Assembly (NCBI RefSeq): GCF_006974105.1
Contig: NZ_CP036282.1
Coordinates: forward strand, 4,154,001-4,218,000
From: Rhodoferax aquaticus
GTDB lineage: Bacteria > Pseudomonadota > Gammaproteobacteria > Burkholderiales > Burkholderiaceae_C
DNA length: 64,000 bases
Reading direction: 5' to 3'
The stretch's first letter is position 1. Every line of letters begins with the position of its first letter. Positions 1 through 9,346 of the stretch are shown here, piece by piece. The notes under the pieces were generated by a model that saw only the letters and a program-made list of their open reading frames with translations, was not told where the DNA came from and made no database searches. The translations under genes were made by a program, and so were the position numbers.

Positions 1-395
1 CCTTTGCCGTCTCAAGCCTCACCCAAGACGGCTATACCGCGGGCAACCTAACCGCGGTCACCATCAACGACCAAGGTGTCTTGACCACCCAGTACTCCAA
101 CGGTCAAACCCAGGCGCGCGGCAAAATTTCCTTGGCTGACTTTCGCAACGTGCAGGGTTTGGTCCCGATTGGAGCAGGCGCATGGACCGAATCCGCCGCA
201 TCTGGCCAACCCATTCAAGGCTCGCCCGGCACGGGTAACTTTGGCAAGCTGCGCTCAGGGGCGACCGAAGACTCCAATGTGGACCTGACCGCGCAGCTCA
301 TCGACATGATGACCGCCCAGCGTGACTACCAAGCCAACGCCCAAACGATCAAGACGCAAGACCAAACGCTTAGCACCTTGGTCAATTTGCGCTAA
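1..395 (+). CDS. flgE: Flagellar hook protein FlgE, C-terminal part
   Basis: This is the 3' end of a gene that begins before the window; the reading frame is open from base 3 to the TAA at 393-395. FlgE polymerises into the flagellar hook outside the cell. The visible residues include a FlgE/FlgG-type core ending (GNFGKLRSGATEDSNVDL) and the C-terminal helix used by all rod and hook proteins (LIDMMTAQRDYQANAQTIKT). It is followed 23 bp later by flgF in the same orientation, the normal flg order. The N-terminal part is not available, so length cannot be judged. Confidence 0.93.
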   Translation, partial: FAVSSLTQDGYTAGNLTAVTINDQGVLTTQYSNGQTQARGKISLADFRNVQGLVPIGAGAWTESAASGQPIQGSPGTGNFGKLRSGATEDSNVDLTAQLIDMMTAQRDYQANAQTIKTQDQTLSTLVNLR

Positions 396-418
396 CCCGC
401 TTGTAACGAAAGCCCCTT

Positions 419-1159
419 ATGGACCGCCTTATCTACACCGCCATGACAGGCGCCAACGCGGCGGCGAGTCGGCAAGCCGTGCTGTCCAACAACTTGGCCA
501 ATGCGTCTACGCCGGGCTTTCGCGCGCAGCTCGCCACCTACCGTGCGGTCCCCTTGCGCGGGGACGGAGCAACTACACGCGTCTTTGCACTGGAAGCGAC
601 AGCGGGTCACTCAGATCTGCCTGGACCCGCCATGCGCACCGACCGTAGCCTGGACGCCATGGCCACCGGCAACTCATGGTTCACCGTGCAAGGCTTGGAC
701 GGCACCGAGGCCTACACCCGCAGCGGGCATTTCGAAGTATCGACCGACGGCACATTGGTCACAGGCAGTGGCCTGCCTGTGCTCAACAACGGGGGGTCAC
801 CCATCACGGTGCCACCCGGGGCCGAAGTATCCATTGGGCATGACGGCGGTGTCAGCGCCAAGGTGGGCAACCAACCCGCCAACGCCATTGGCCGCCTCAA
901 ACTCGTGAGCCCCAACGCCGACGACCCACTCAAGCGCAGCGACGACGGCTTGTTCAGAAGCCTATCCGGAGACCCGTTGAACAACGACGACAACGCACGT
1001 CTGCAAGTGGGTGTGCTTGAGGGTTCCAACGTCAACCCGATCGAAGCCATGGTGGGAATGATCCAAACCGCCCGTCAGTTCGAAGTACAAACCCGGCTGA
1101 TGCAATCTGCGGAATCGAATGACCGCTCTGCCGCCCAGCTCCTAGGCTTGCAAGGATAA
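419..1159 (+). CDS. flgF: Flagellar basal-body rod protein FlgF
   Basis: A 246-residue proximal rod protein of the flagellar basal body, the usual length for FlgF. The N-terminus ([20 protein letters not shown], then [14 protein letters not shown]) is the conserved rod/hook signature, and the C-terminus has the paired helix motif ([21 protein letters not shown]). It lies between flgE and flgG; flgG begins 5 bp after its stop, so the two are likely translated from one message. The ATG at 419 is chosen because it gives the canonical N-terminus; the ribosome binding site is weak. Confidence 0.95.
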   Translation: MDRLIYTAMTGANAAASRQAVLSNNLANASTPGFRAQLATYRAVPLRGDGATTRVFALEATAGHSDLPGPAMRTDRSLDAMATGNSWFTVQGLDGTEAYTRSGHFEVSTDGTLVTGSGLPVLNNGGSPITVPPGAEVSIGHDGGVSAKVGNQPANAIGRLKLVSPNADDPLKRSDDGLFRSLSGDPLNNDDNARLQVGVLEGSNVNPIEAMVGMIQTARQFEVQTRLMQSAESNDRSAAQLLGLQG

Positions 1160-1164
1160 ACACC

Positions 1165-1947
1165 ATGATCAACTCCCTCTGGATCTCTAAAACCGGCATG
1201 GAAGCCCAGCAAATGCAGCTGGACGTGATTTCCAATAACTTGGCCAACGTATCCACCACGGGCTTCAAAAAATCGCACGCGGTGTTTGAAGACCTGATGT
1301 ACCAAAACCTGCGCCAAGTGGGCTCCAACACGTCGGAACAATCCACCCTGCCCACAGGCCTGCAGATTGGTTTAGGTGTTCGCACCGTAGCCACCAGCCG
1401 CACGTTTTCTCAAGGCAATGTGCAGCAGTCCAATAACAACTTGGATGTTGCGATCCAGGGCAATGGTTTCTTCCAGCTAACGATGCCTGACGGCACCATT
1501 GGCTATACCCGCGATGGGTCTTTCCAGATCGACAACCAAGGCCGCATGGTCACCACGACGGGCCTGCCCGTGCTCAACGGCATCACCATACCAGCGAACG
1601 CAACCAGCGTCGCCATCGGGTCTGATGGCGCAGTCACCGCGCAGATTCCGGGCACGGTCAACCCCCAACCGATTGGCACCATCACACTGGCCAGCTTTAT
1701 CAACCCCGCAGGGCTAGAGCCCAAAGGGCAAAACGTCTTTGCCGAGAGCACGGCCTCTGGGCAACCGAACGTAGGGACGGCTGGCGCCAACGGCATGGGC
1801 ACTGTGATGCAGGGTTTCTTGGAAACGTCCAATGTGAACGTGGTGCAAGAGCTGGTCACCATGATCCAGACCCAGCGGGCGTATGAAATGAACTCCAAAG
1901 CCATTCAAACCTCAGACCAAATGCTGCAAAAACTTGGACAGCTCTAG
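1165..1947 (+). CDS. flgG: Flagellar distal rod protein FlgG
   Basis: A 260-residue distal rod protein, the length typical of FlgG. It starts [20 protein letters not shown] followed by [16 protein letters not shown], the strongly conserved rod-family signature. It ends with the matching C-terminal helix ([20 protein letters not shown]). A good Shine-Dalgarno (AAGGA) precedes the ATG and overlaps the end of flgF. It sits in the flgF-G-H-I-J order expected for a Gram-negative basal body with L and P rings. Confidence 0.97.
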   Translation: MINSLWISKTGMEAQQMQLDVISNNLANVSTTGFKKSHAVFEDLMYQNLRQVGSNTSEQSTLPTGLQIGLGVRTVATSRTFSQGNVQQSNNNLDVAIQGNGFFQLTMPDGTIGYTRDGSFQIDNQGRMVTTTGLPVLNGITIPANATSVAIGSDGAVTAQIPGTVNPQPIGTITLASFINPAGLEPKGQNVFAESTASGQPNVGTAGANGMGTVMQGFLETSNVNVVQELVTMIQTQRAYEMNSKAIQTSDQMLQKLGQL

Positions 1948-1962
1948 CCCCAGGAGACCTAC

Positions 1963-2676
1963 ATGCCACACACTCAACCCCTGAATAAATGGCCGCGCTG
2001 CTTCAGAACAGCCATGGCCTTGGGCGTGGCGTGGGCCTGTAGCGCCTGCCAAACCTTGCCACAAAAAGTGGCTGTGGATTTTGCAGAACCTAAAGTCGCA
2101 GCGCCCATGCCCAACGCTGCAGCCGAAAGCAAGCCTGCAACCGGAAGCCTTTACCAAGCTGCAGGCTACCGCCCCTCTTTTGAGGACCGCAGGGCGCGGC
2201 AAGTGGGCGACACGGTGACCGTGCAAATTGTGGAAAACGTGACGGCCAGCCAAAAGTCCACCTCCACCGTGAACCGCACGTCATCGATTGACTCGTCCAT
2301 CAAAGCGCTCCCCCTCCAAACGGCACCGGGCTTGGGCAAGTTTGACGTGGGTGCCGCCACCAACAACAACTTCTCAGGCAAAGGCGGCACTGAAAGCGCC
2401 AACACATTCACGGGCTCCATCACCGCAACCGTGATCGAAGTGCTCCCCAACGGGCATTTGGTGGTGGCGGGTGAAAAGCAGATTGGCGTGAACCAAAACG
2501 TGGATGTGTTGCGCTTCTCCGGCACGGTGGACCCACGCTTGGTACAACCGGGCAGCGTCGTGTCGTCCACCCAAGTGGCCAATGTGCGCATTGAGTCCAA
2601 AGGGCGAGGCGCCCAAGGTGAAGCCCAGACAGTTGGCTGGCTATCTAGGCTCTTTTTAAGCCTTCAACCCTTCTAA
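1963..2676 (+). CDS. flgH: Flagellar L-ring lipoprotein FlgH
   Basis: A 237-residue outer-membrane L-ring subunit. The N-terminus is a lipoprotein signal: a hydrophobic stretch at about residues 17-25, then two cysteines (C26 and C29). C29 fits the lipobox better (CSAC). The family core follows (YRPSFEDRRARQVGDTVTVQ, later LPNGHLVVAGEKQI). It begins 15 bp after flgG with AGGAGA as ribosome binding site. L rings are found only in Gram-negative bacteria, which fits the window. Confidence 0.95.
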   Translation: MPHTQPLNKWPRCFRTAMALGVAWACSACQTLPQKVAVDFAEPKVAAPMPNAAAESKPATGSLYQAAGYRPSFEDRRARQVGDTVTVQIVENVTASQKSTSTVNRTSSIDSSIKALPLQTAPGLGKFDVGAATNNNFSGKGGTESANTFTGSITATVIEVLPNGHLVVAGEKQIGVNQNVDVLRFSGTVDPRLVQPGSVVSSTQVANVRIESKGRGAQGEAQTVGWLSRLFLSLQPF

Positions 2677-2741
2677 AGAATTCAACAATAGTGCCGAGGG
2701 TGATGGGTCTTGTCGGACCCAGCCCAAGCCGATTGCAGCAT

Positions 2742-3920
2742 ATGAAAACCCCTACTGCCATTGCCCCCCATGCAGGCCAATTGCGCAGCGGCCCCCAAGG
2801 TTACGCGCGTAGCGTACTGGTGCTGACCTTGCTGAGCCTTGCGCTGTGCATGGGGCTTGCAGGTACCGCACAAGCAGCGCGGGTCAAAGAAGTGGCGGCC
2901 ATCGAGGGTGTGCGCAGCAACCAGCTCACGGGCTTTGGACTCGTGGTGGGACTAGAGGGTACGGGCGACCAAACCACACAGATGCCATACACCACGCAAG
3001 GTTTGACCAACTACATGCAGCAGCTGGGCATGACACTCACGCCGGCGGCCCTGACCCAGCTGCAACTAAAGAACGTGGCGTCCGTGTTGGTCACAGCACA
3101 ACTCCCCGCATTTGCGCGGCCGGGGCAGTTGCTGGACATTAACGTCTCCTCCTTGGGCAACGCCAAATCACTCAAAGGTGGCACCCTCATTGCCACGCCG
3201 CTCAAAGGCGCTGACGGGGAGGTGTATGCACTGGCGCAAGGCAACCTCATTGTGGCCGGCGCTGGTGCGGCCGCAGGTGGCAGCAAGGTCACGGTCAACC
3301 ATCTGAGTGCGGGGCGTATCCCTGATGGGGCCCAAGTAGAGCGTGCTGTTCCCACCGCACTTCAGTCGGGTCCCAACGTCAACCTCAGCCTGAACGCAAC
3401 CGACTTTCAAACCGCCCGCAAAGTGGCGCAGGCGATCAACCGGCGCTTTGGCAACGGCGTAGCGCAGGCACTAGACGGACGGACCGTGCAAGTCAAAGCC
3501 CCCACAGACCCTAATGAGCGCGTGACGTTCTTGGCCGACATGGAAGAGCTGCAGGTAGACGGATCTGTAGCCGCTGCCAAAGTCATCATTAACTCCCGCA
3601 CGGGCTCCATTGTGCTAAACCAAGCGGTCTCGCTGGGCCCTTGCGCGATCGCGCACGGCAACCTCTCGGTGAGCATTTCGTCTACACCCGTCATCAGCCA
3701 ACCCAATGCGCTTTCGGGCGGCCAAACAGTGGTGACTGAAAAGTCCAGCATTGAAATCAAACAAGAACCTGGCAAGCTCATTCAGCTGCCTGCAGCACCC
3801 CAACTGGCCGATGTTGTTAAAGCTTTGAATGCTTTGGGCGCAACGCCGCAAGACTTGTTGGCCATCTTGCAAGCCATCAAGTCCGCCGGTGCGCTCAACG
3901 CTGAACTGGAGGTCATTTGA
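2742..3920 (+). CDS. flgI: Flagellar P-ring protein FlgI
   Basis: The periplasmic P-ring subunit around the rod. A Sec signal peptide is visible (hydrophobic segment VLVLTLLSLALCMGLAG, cleavage expected after AQA), followed by the conserved mature start (ARVKEVAAIEGVRSNQL) and VGLEGTGDQT. The frame is also open back to GTG 2691 and ATG 2703. I prefer ATG 2742 because the extra residues look non-coding and it gives a more normal signal peptide, but no start has a strong Shine-Dalgarno. It is followed by flgJ with a 1-bp gap. Confidence 0.93.
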   Translation: MKTPTAIAPHAGQLRSGPQGYARSVLVLTLLSLALCMGLAGTAQAARVKEVAAIEGVRSNQLTGFGLVVGLEGTGDQTTQMPYTTQGLTNYMQQLGMTLTPAALTQLQLKNVASVLVTAQLPAFARPGQLLDINVSSLGNAKSLKGGTLIATPLKGADGEVYALAQGNLIVAGAGAAAGGSKVTVNHLSAGRIPDGAQVERAVPTALQSGPNVNLSLNATDFQTARKVAQAINRRFGNGVAQALDGRTVQVKAPTDPNERVTFLADMEELQVDGSVAAAKVIINSRTGSIVLNQAVSLGPCAIAHGNLSVSISSTPVISQPNALSGGQTVVTEKSSIEIKQEPGKLIQLPAAPQLADVVKALNALGATPQDLLAILQAIKSAGALNAELEVI

Positions 3921-3921
3921 T

Positions 3922-4869
3922 ATGAGTTACGGCTCCATTCAAGGCAATTCAGCCGCCATAAGCTCTGGGCTTGCGGCAGACGCTCGCACACTCAATGCAC
4001 TGAAGAACGACGCCAGCAAGGCCACGCCAGATTCGATCAAAGAAACGGCAAAGCAATTTGAGTCCTTGTTTATGCGTGAGCTCATCAAGAGCATGCGCGA
4101 GGCCACCGTCAAATCCGGCATGCTCGACAGCCCAGGCGGAGACCTAGGCACCGATTTGCTGGACCAACAATTTGCAGTTCAGATGTCTGGCCAACCAGGT
4201 GGCCTGTCGGACCTGATTGCGCAGCAACTCACCCGCCAAATGGGGGTGGCACCGGTCACCGCCAACACCAACGGCTCTGGCAACACCACTGGCGCGATCG
4301 AGACAAATGCCGACCCAGCCACCCTGAAGCTCACCAGCGAGCTCAAGCTCAAAACTGAAGCGCGCACGCAACCCACGACCGGCCGCCGCCCTACGGAGAC
4401 TCAGGCGAACTTTGTGCGGCAACACTCTGACGTTGCCGCCAAGGTTGAAAAGGAAAGTGGCATTCCTGCCAGCTTTATGCTGGGCCAGGCGGGCCATGAA
4501 ACCGGGTGGGGTCAATTCCAAATCAAAATGAAGGGTGGCGCGCTGGCCAACAACCTGTTTGGTATCAAGGCGGGGGCTGGTTGGACCGGCAAAGTAGCAG
4601 AAGTCACTACGACTGAATACATCGACGGGACACCGCAAAAGCGCGTGGCCCGCTTCAGAGCCTACGACTCAGTGGAAGACTCCTTCAAAGACTATGCCCG
4701 ACTGATCTCTGAGAGCCCACGCTACGAAAAAGTACGCACCCAAACCGGCTCCGCACATGCCTTTGCCAGTGGTCTGCAAAAAGCGGGCTATGCCACCGAC
4801 CCTGAATACGCCGCCAAATTGAGTCGCGCCATTCAAACTACGCAACAACTGCGCCGGGTGCAGGTCTAA
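3922..4869 (+). CDS. flgJ: Flagellar rod-cap muramidase FlgJ
   Basis: A 315-residue two-domain FlgJ. Residues about 30-105 are the rod-binding/cap domain (KQFESLFMRELIKSMREA, GGDLGTDLLDQQFAVQMSG). Residues about 155-310 are a glucosaminidase-type peptidoglycan hydrolase (FMLGQAGHETGWGQFQIK, with the expected catalytic Glu in GHETGWG). It locally opens the cell wall so that the rod can cross. The start at 3922 is preferred over an upstream in-frame ATG inside flgI because GGAGG lies 9 bp before it and the N-terminus then matches the family. Confidence 0.95.
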   Translation: MSYGSIQGNSAAISSGLAADARTLNALKNDASKATPDSIKETAKQFESLFMRELIKSMREATVKSGMLDSPGGDLGTDLLDQQFAVQMSGQPGGLSDLIAQQLTRQMGVAPVTANTNGSGNTTGAIETNADPATLKLTSELKLKTEARTQPTTGRRPTETQANFVRQHSDVAAKVEKESGIPASFMLGQAGHETGWGQFQIKMKGGALANNLFGIKAGAGWTGKVAEVTTTEYIDGTPQKRVARFRAYDSVEDSFKDYARLISESPRYEKVRTQTGSAHAFASGLQKAGYATDPEYAAKLSRAIQTTQQLRRVQV

Positions 4870-4884
4870 TGGCTTGAGACCACC

Positions 4885-6825
4885 ATGGGCATCCTAAACA
4901 TTGGGGTTCGCGCACTGCAGGCCAACCAGCTGGCATTGCAGACAGCGGGCAACAACATCTCCAACGTCAACACGGTTGGCTACTCTCGCCAGTCCGTGAT
5001 CATGGAGACCGTGGAGGGCCAGTTCACGGGGGCTGGTTACATTGGCTATGGTGTCAGTGTCGTCACCATTCAGCGGAACTTGAACGAATTTTTAACCCGT
5101 CAATCCACCTTGGCGGGCTCCGTCAAAGCGGCGGACGTTACGCGTTCTGAGTACCTGAAACAACTGGAAGGTTTGTTCGAAGGCGGCAGTGGCGGTTTGG
5201 GTGCATCCGTCAATGAGATGCTCAACGCCTTCGCCGATGTGGCCAGCGCACCCACCGACTTGACCGCTCGCACCGTGGCACTCACCCGAGTGGACGAAGC
5301 AGCCGCCCGCATGCGCTCAAGCTCTTTGAAAATTGACGATCTGCAGCAAGGCCTTGCACAGGCCCTCACACAAAAAGTAGCGACCATCAACACCTTGGCC
5401 CAAAGCGTAGCGGAGGTGAACCATGAAATCATCAAAATCAATGGCAATGGCCAGTCGCCAAACGATTTGCTAGACCGCCGCGATCAACTGGTGCGCGAGA
5501 TCAACCAGTACGTGCAAACCACGGGAATTGCATCGCAAGACGGGGGGCTCAACCTGTTCATAGGAGGAAGCCAAGCGCTTGTACTCGGTGTGCAGTCGAC
5601 ACCCATCGCCATCGTGGCTGACGAGTTTGGCGACATCACGAAAAGCAAGATCGCCATCAGCCGCAATGGGCAAAGCTTTACGTTGGATGAGAACACGCTG
5701 GGCGGCGGCGAAATTTCTGGCTTGCTGCGTTTTCAAAACACTGACCTCACGGAAGGGCGTAACCTGCTGGGGCGCATGACCTTGGCTGTTAGCACGGCCA
5801 TGAATGACCAGCACAAACTGGGCTTGGACCTCAATGGTGCGGCGGGTGGCAATCTGTTCACACCGGCGACTTTTGGCACTAGCAACATTCGCATACCAGC
5901 CGCACCCGCTACGCTCAACACAGGTACCGGCGCCTTGGCGCTGGCCATTGCAGATGTAAGCAAGTTTGTGGCCTCTGACTACATGCTGCAGTTCACATCG
6001 GGGACCACGGGGTCCATCACACGGCGCTCAGACGGAAAAGTCAGCACCTTTGACTTTGGCACGACCAACCCCGTCACGATTGACGGCCTGAACATTTCCA
6101 TCCCCTCCGGCACGCCTGCCAACGGAGACCGGTATTTGCTCAAGCCTTTCAGCACATCGGCAGGCACGATCACCAGTGCGTTTTCTACGCCGGCGGCTTT
6201 GGCAGTCGCCAGCCCGGTCTCGGGCCGTATGGGCACGGGCAATACCGGCAGCATGCAGCAGACCTCACTGGTCGCCCGTAGCAACCCTGTATCGGCAACG
6301 CCGGTCACACTGACCTTTACCAGCCCCACGTCCTATACCCGTAGTGACGATCCAACGCCCGCCACCCCGTTTTCCCACACCTACACGGCAGGCCAAGCCA
6401 TTGAAGGTACCTACCCCGCCACCGCGCCTCTGAGCGAGTGGAGCTTGGTGTTGCAAGGTTCACCCAAGCTCGGTGACACCTTCACGGTAGGCCCTAACCA
6501 ATACCCCAAGCTCAATGCAGGCAACGCGAGCGCCATGATGGCCTTGCGCGATAAGCCCATGTTTGACGGCTCTGCGCTAACAGACGGTTATGCCGGGTTG
6601 ATTTCGCAGCTGGGCATTCGCACCCAAAGTGCAGCTTACGCGGCCCAGGTGTCCACCACGATTGCCGCCAATCTGGAAACCAACCGCACCGCGGTTTCTG
6701 GTGTGAACTTGGATGAAGAAGCGGGCAAACTCATTCAGTACCAGCAGGCCTACCAGGCTTCGGCCAAGGTGATTCAGATCGCGCAAAGCGTGTTTGACAC
6801 TTTGATCCAGACGATGGCCCGTTGA
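4885..6825 (+). CDS. flgK: Flagellar hook-associated protein 1 (FlgK)
   Basis: A 646-residue junction protein between hook and filament. It starts with the rod/hook signature (IGVRALQANQLALQTAGNNI, SNVNTVGYSRQSV) and ends with the FlgK C-terminal helix (EEAGKLIQYQQAYQASAKVI). The central part (about residues 330-560) is a variable, Ser/Thr-rich surface region, as is common. It is longer than enterobacterial FlgK (about 550), with the extra length in that middle region. Confidence 0.95.
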   Translation: MGILNIGVRALQANQLALQTAGNNISNVNTVGYSRQSVIMETVEGQFTGAGYIGYGVSVVTIQRNLNEFLTRQSTLAGSVKAADVTRSEYLKQLEGLFEGGSGGLGASVNEMLNAFADVASAPTDLTARTVALTRVDEAAARMRSSSLKIDDLQQGLAQALTQKVATINTLAQSVAEVNHEIIKINGNGQSPNDLLDRRDQLVREINQYVQTTGIASQDGGLNLFIGGSQALVLGVQSTPIAIVADEFGDITKSKIAISRNGQSFTLDENTLGGGEISGLLRFQNTDLTEGRNLLGRMTLAVSTAMNDQHKLGLDLNGAAGGNLFTPATFGTSNIRIPAAPATLNTGTGALALAIADVSKFVASDYMLQFTSGTTGSITRRSDGKVSTFDFGTTNPVTIDGLNISIPSGTPANGDRYLLKPFSTSAGTITSAFSTPAALAVASPVSGRMGTGNTGSMQQTSLVARSNPVSATPVTLTFTSPTSYTRSDDPTPATPFSHTYTAGQAIEGTYPATAPLSEWSLVLQGSPKLGDTFTVGPNQYPKLNAGNASAMMALRDKPMFDGSALTDGYAGLISQLGIRTQSAAYAAQVSTTIAANLETNRTAVSGVNLDEEAGKLIQYQQAYQASAKVIQIAQSVFDTLIQTMAR

Positions 6826-6846
6826 ACACGCTAAGGAGACTCCACC

Positions 6847-8112
6847 ATGGCATTCACTAGCCGACTAGGTTCCGCCAATGCGTTTGACGGCGCTTTGCGC
6901 AATCTATCCACCCGGCAAACCAATGTGTCCAACTTGCAAGAAAACCTGACCTCCGGCAAAAAAATAGTGCGCGCCAGCGATGACCCCACCGGCGCAGCAC
7001 AAGCCGAGCGCGCACAGACCCGCCTGGCACGCATCCAAAGTGACCAACGGGCCTTAGAGTCCCAACGCAACGCCATTGCGGCCGCCGAAAGCACCTTGGG
7101 CGACATCACCAGCGCCTTGCAAGGCATCCGTGAGTTGGTGGTCAATGCGGGCAATGGTGCCAACACTGCGGCAGAGCGCAAGACCTTTGCGCTGCAAATC
7201 ACCGGACTGCGCGACCAAGTGGTGTCACTCGCCAACCGCAAAGACACTAATGGTCTGCCCTTGTTTGGCGCACTGGGCAGCGCGCTCGCCCCCTTTGTGG
7301 GGCCGCTACCCACCTCGCCAGACTACACCTACCAAGGCCTGCCCGGACAACTTGCCAGCGGCGAGGTGAGCATCCCTTACACCTTGGACGGCGACACGGC
7401 GTTCATGAACCAAGCGCAGCGCGACGGATCGTTCAACCTCAGTGTCAGCACGATTGCCCCACCACGCACCCTGCTGACCGACACGGTGAGCATCACAAAC
7501 TCCTCGCTGGTCACCGGGTCTAAGTACCAAGTCAACATCACCGCTGTGGTGCCAGGTGCCACACCGGGTACCAGTACCGCGACCTACGACGTGGTCGAAC
7601 TTGCACCGTTCGCCACGCCCCCCTTCACGCCCATTACCGGCGCGGTGGTACCAGACTACCCCAGCGCTGGTCCTGTGAAGTTCGCCGTTACCAGCATTCC
7701 TGGGCTTAGCTTCAGCATCAACGGCAAACCAGCTGTGGGCGACACGGTGACCGTGACACCCAAGGCCAGCCTGTTTAGCGTGCTGGACGATGCTGTGCGC
7801 GACATAGGCGGTGCCCCCAACGCCAATGCAGCCAACCAGGCGGTAGCCCAAGCCTTGGCCAATATTGACATCGGCATGGCCAAAGTATCGGCCGTGCGCG
7901 GCCAAGCGGGCGATCTGCTCAACCGCGCGGACCGCATCACGGACGACCAAAGCAAGCGCAGCATTCAACTGGAAGGCGATCGATCGCGCGCCGAGGACTT
8001 GGACATGATTGACGGCTTGTCCAAATTCCAGAACCAGCAAACCGGCTACCAAGCCGCGCTGCAGTCGTACGCACAGATTCAAAAGCTGTCCCTCTTTAAC
8101 TTCATCAGCTAG
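6847..8112 (+). CDS. flgL: Flagellar hook-associated protein 3 (FlgL)
   Basis: A 421-residue second hook-filament junction protein. The N-terminal flagellin-like helix is clear (LSTRQTNVSNLQENLTSGKK, RASDDPTGAAQAERA), and the C-terminus has the matching helix (EDLDMIDGLSKFQNQQTGYQ). The middle (about residues 140-300) is a variable domain. The start has AAGGAGA just upstream. It is the last structural flagellar gene in the window. Confidence 0.94.
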   Translation: MAFTSRLGSANAFDGALRNLSTRQTNVSNLQENLTSGKKIVRASDDPTGAAQAERAQTRLARIQSDQRALESQRNAIAAAESTLGDITSALQGIRELVVNAGNGANTAAERKTFALQITGLRDQVVSLANRKDTNGLPLFGALGSALAPFVGPLPTSPDYTYQGLPGQLASGEVSIPYTLDGDTAFMNQAQRDGSFNLSVSTIAPPRTLLTDTVSITNSSLVTGSKYQVNITAVVPGATPGTSTATYDVVELAPFATPPFTPITGAVVPDYPSAGPVKFAVTSIPGLSFSINGKPAVGDTVTVTPKASLFSVLDDAVRDIGGAPNANAANQAVAQALANIDIGMAKVSAVRGQAGDLLNRADRITDDQSKRSIQLEGDRSRAEDLDMIDGLSKFQNQQTGYQAALQSYAQIQKLSLFNFIS

Positions 8113-8117
8113 GCCCT

Positions 8118-9344
8118 ATGTCTACCGGCTCCGTATTGGGCAGCGTCACGCTGGCATATGAAGCCATTTGGAACCAATGGCGACAGTGCGCTGGCGTGCG
8201 CCTTCTGGTAGAGCCCAACCGCGACATCGCGCTGAGTGGGGCCCACCTGCTTGCAGCACTGTCCGAGCTGTGGCCCGCAAAGCAAGGCGCGCTCTTGGTG
8301 CGACCCGCTAACGCCGCGCTGCTGTTCGAGCTACTCAGCCAAGCCCCCGTACCGGGGCTCTGGATTGAAGCCCCCCACCAGTGGCTGCAAGACGCGCGAT
8401 TTGCGGCCCAAGCCCGCCAAGCGGGGCAACGTGGTGTACCCGTGGTGTGGAGCGGCGAGCCAGGCCAGTCCCCCACGCCCGATGTGCTGCGCAGTCTGCA
8501 CACCGCTGTGCGCGCCCTGACCCACCAAGAGGCCTTGGTCGCCTTACGCACCTCATTGCACCAGCATCAAAGTACGCGCGTGGGTGCGCAAGCCTCACGT
8601 GCCAGCCCCGTGCACCCAGGCGCCCTGTACGAAGGTTTGGCCAGCGCTGCATTGGTAGACCACGCGCTAGACCACCAAGGTGCATTAGGCGTCGTAGGCT
8701 GGCCTACCGACGAAGTGCTCCACGGTTACCGTTTCAAGCAAATTCAACCCGCGCATGCGCTGGTCATGGCGATGGTGCAAGCCATTGATGCCGATGCCTC
8801 GCTCGACTCGCTGGAGCGCCAACTGGGCCATGAACCGCTGCTGACCTACCGCTACTTACGTTACGCCAACTCGGTGGCGGTGGGCTTGCCACGTGAGATG
8901 GACAGTGTGCGCCATGCCCTCATGGCCATGGGCTATGCCCAAACCCGCAACTGGCTTATGGCGCAACTGCCGCACGCCAGCAACGAAGCCAACCTCAATC
9001 CCATACGTTCCAGCATGGTCGTACGTGCACGCACCATGGCGCAACTGGCCGATGCAGGCATGGAAGAAGACCTGCGCCGTGAGGTCTTTTTGTGTGGGGT
9101 CTTGTCGCAGGTCGACCTGCTGCTGGGTGAGCCGCTGGGACCCGCTATTCAGCGCCTACCGCTAACGGGGCGGATTGTGTCGGCCCTCCTAGGCCAAGCC
9201 GGTCCCTATGCGCCGTGGCTCGCCATTGCCAGTGCACAGGAGTCAGGGTCAGCAAAGCTGGTGCGCGAACTCTGTAAAGCGCACGGACTGAGTACCGAGG
9301 AAGTCAATCGCGCCTTGCTACGTGCGCTCGCCCAAAAAAGCTAA
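8118..9344 (+). CDS. HDOD-domain signalling protein with a degenerate EAL-like N-terminus
   Basis: A 408-residue protein. The C-terminal part (about 200-400) has an HDOD domain: LDSLERQLGHEPLLTYRYLR, then SVRHALMAMGYAQTRNWLM. The N-terminal 200 residues resemble the EAL half of YuxH-like EAL-HDOD proteins but lack an EAL motif, so c-di-GMP hydrolysis is not expected. It starts 5 bp after flgL, so it is probably co-transcribed with the flagellar genes and may have a regulatory role in motility. That role is inference from position; the HDOD assignment is firm. Confidence 0.8.
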   Translation: MSTGSVLGSVTLAYEAIWNQWRQCAGVRLLVEPNRDIALSGAHLLAALSELWPAKQGALLVRPANAALLFELLSQAPVPGLWIEAPHQWLQDARFAAQARQAGQRGVPVVWSGEPGQSPTPDVLRSLHTAVRALTHQEALVALRTSLHQHQSTRVGAQASRASPVHPGALYEGLASAALVDHALDHQGALGVVGWPTDEVLHGYRFKQIQPAHALVMAMVQAIDADASLDSLERQLGHEPLLTYRYLRYANSVAVGLPREMDSVRHALMAMGYAQTRNWLMAQLPHASNEANLNPIRSSMVVRARTMAQLADAGMEEDLRREVFLCGVLSQVDLLLGEPLGPAIQRLPLTGRIVSALLGQAGPYAPWLAIASAQESGSAKLVRELCKAHGLSTEEVNRALLRALAQKS

Positions 9345-9346
9345 GC

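Noticed and set aside
7306..8082. A 258-codon minus-strand frame inside flgL
   Set aside because: Antisense to a clear FlgL frame, with no start signal and no recognisable domain.
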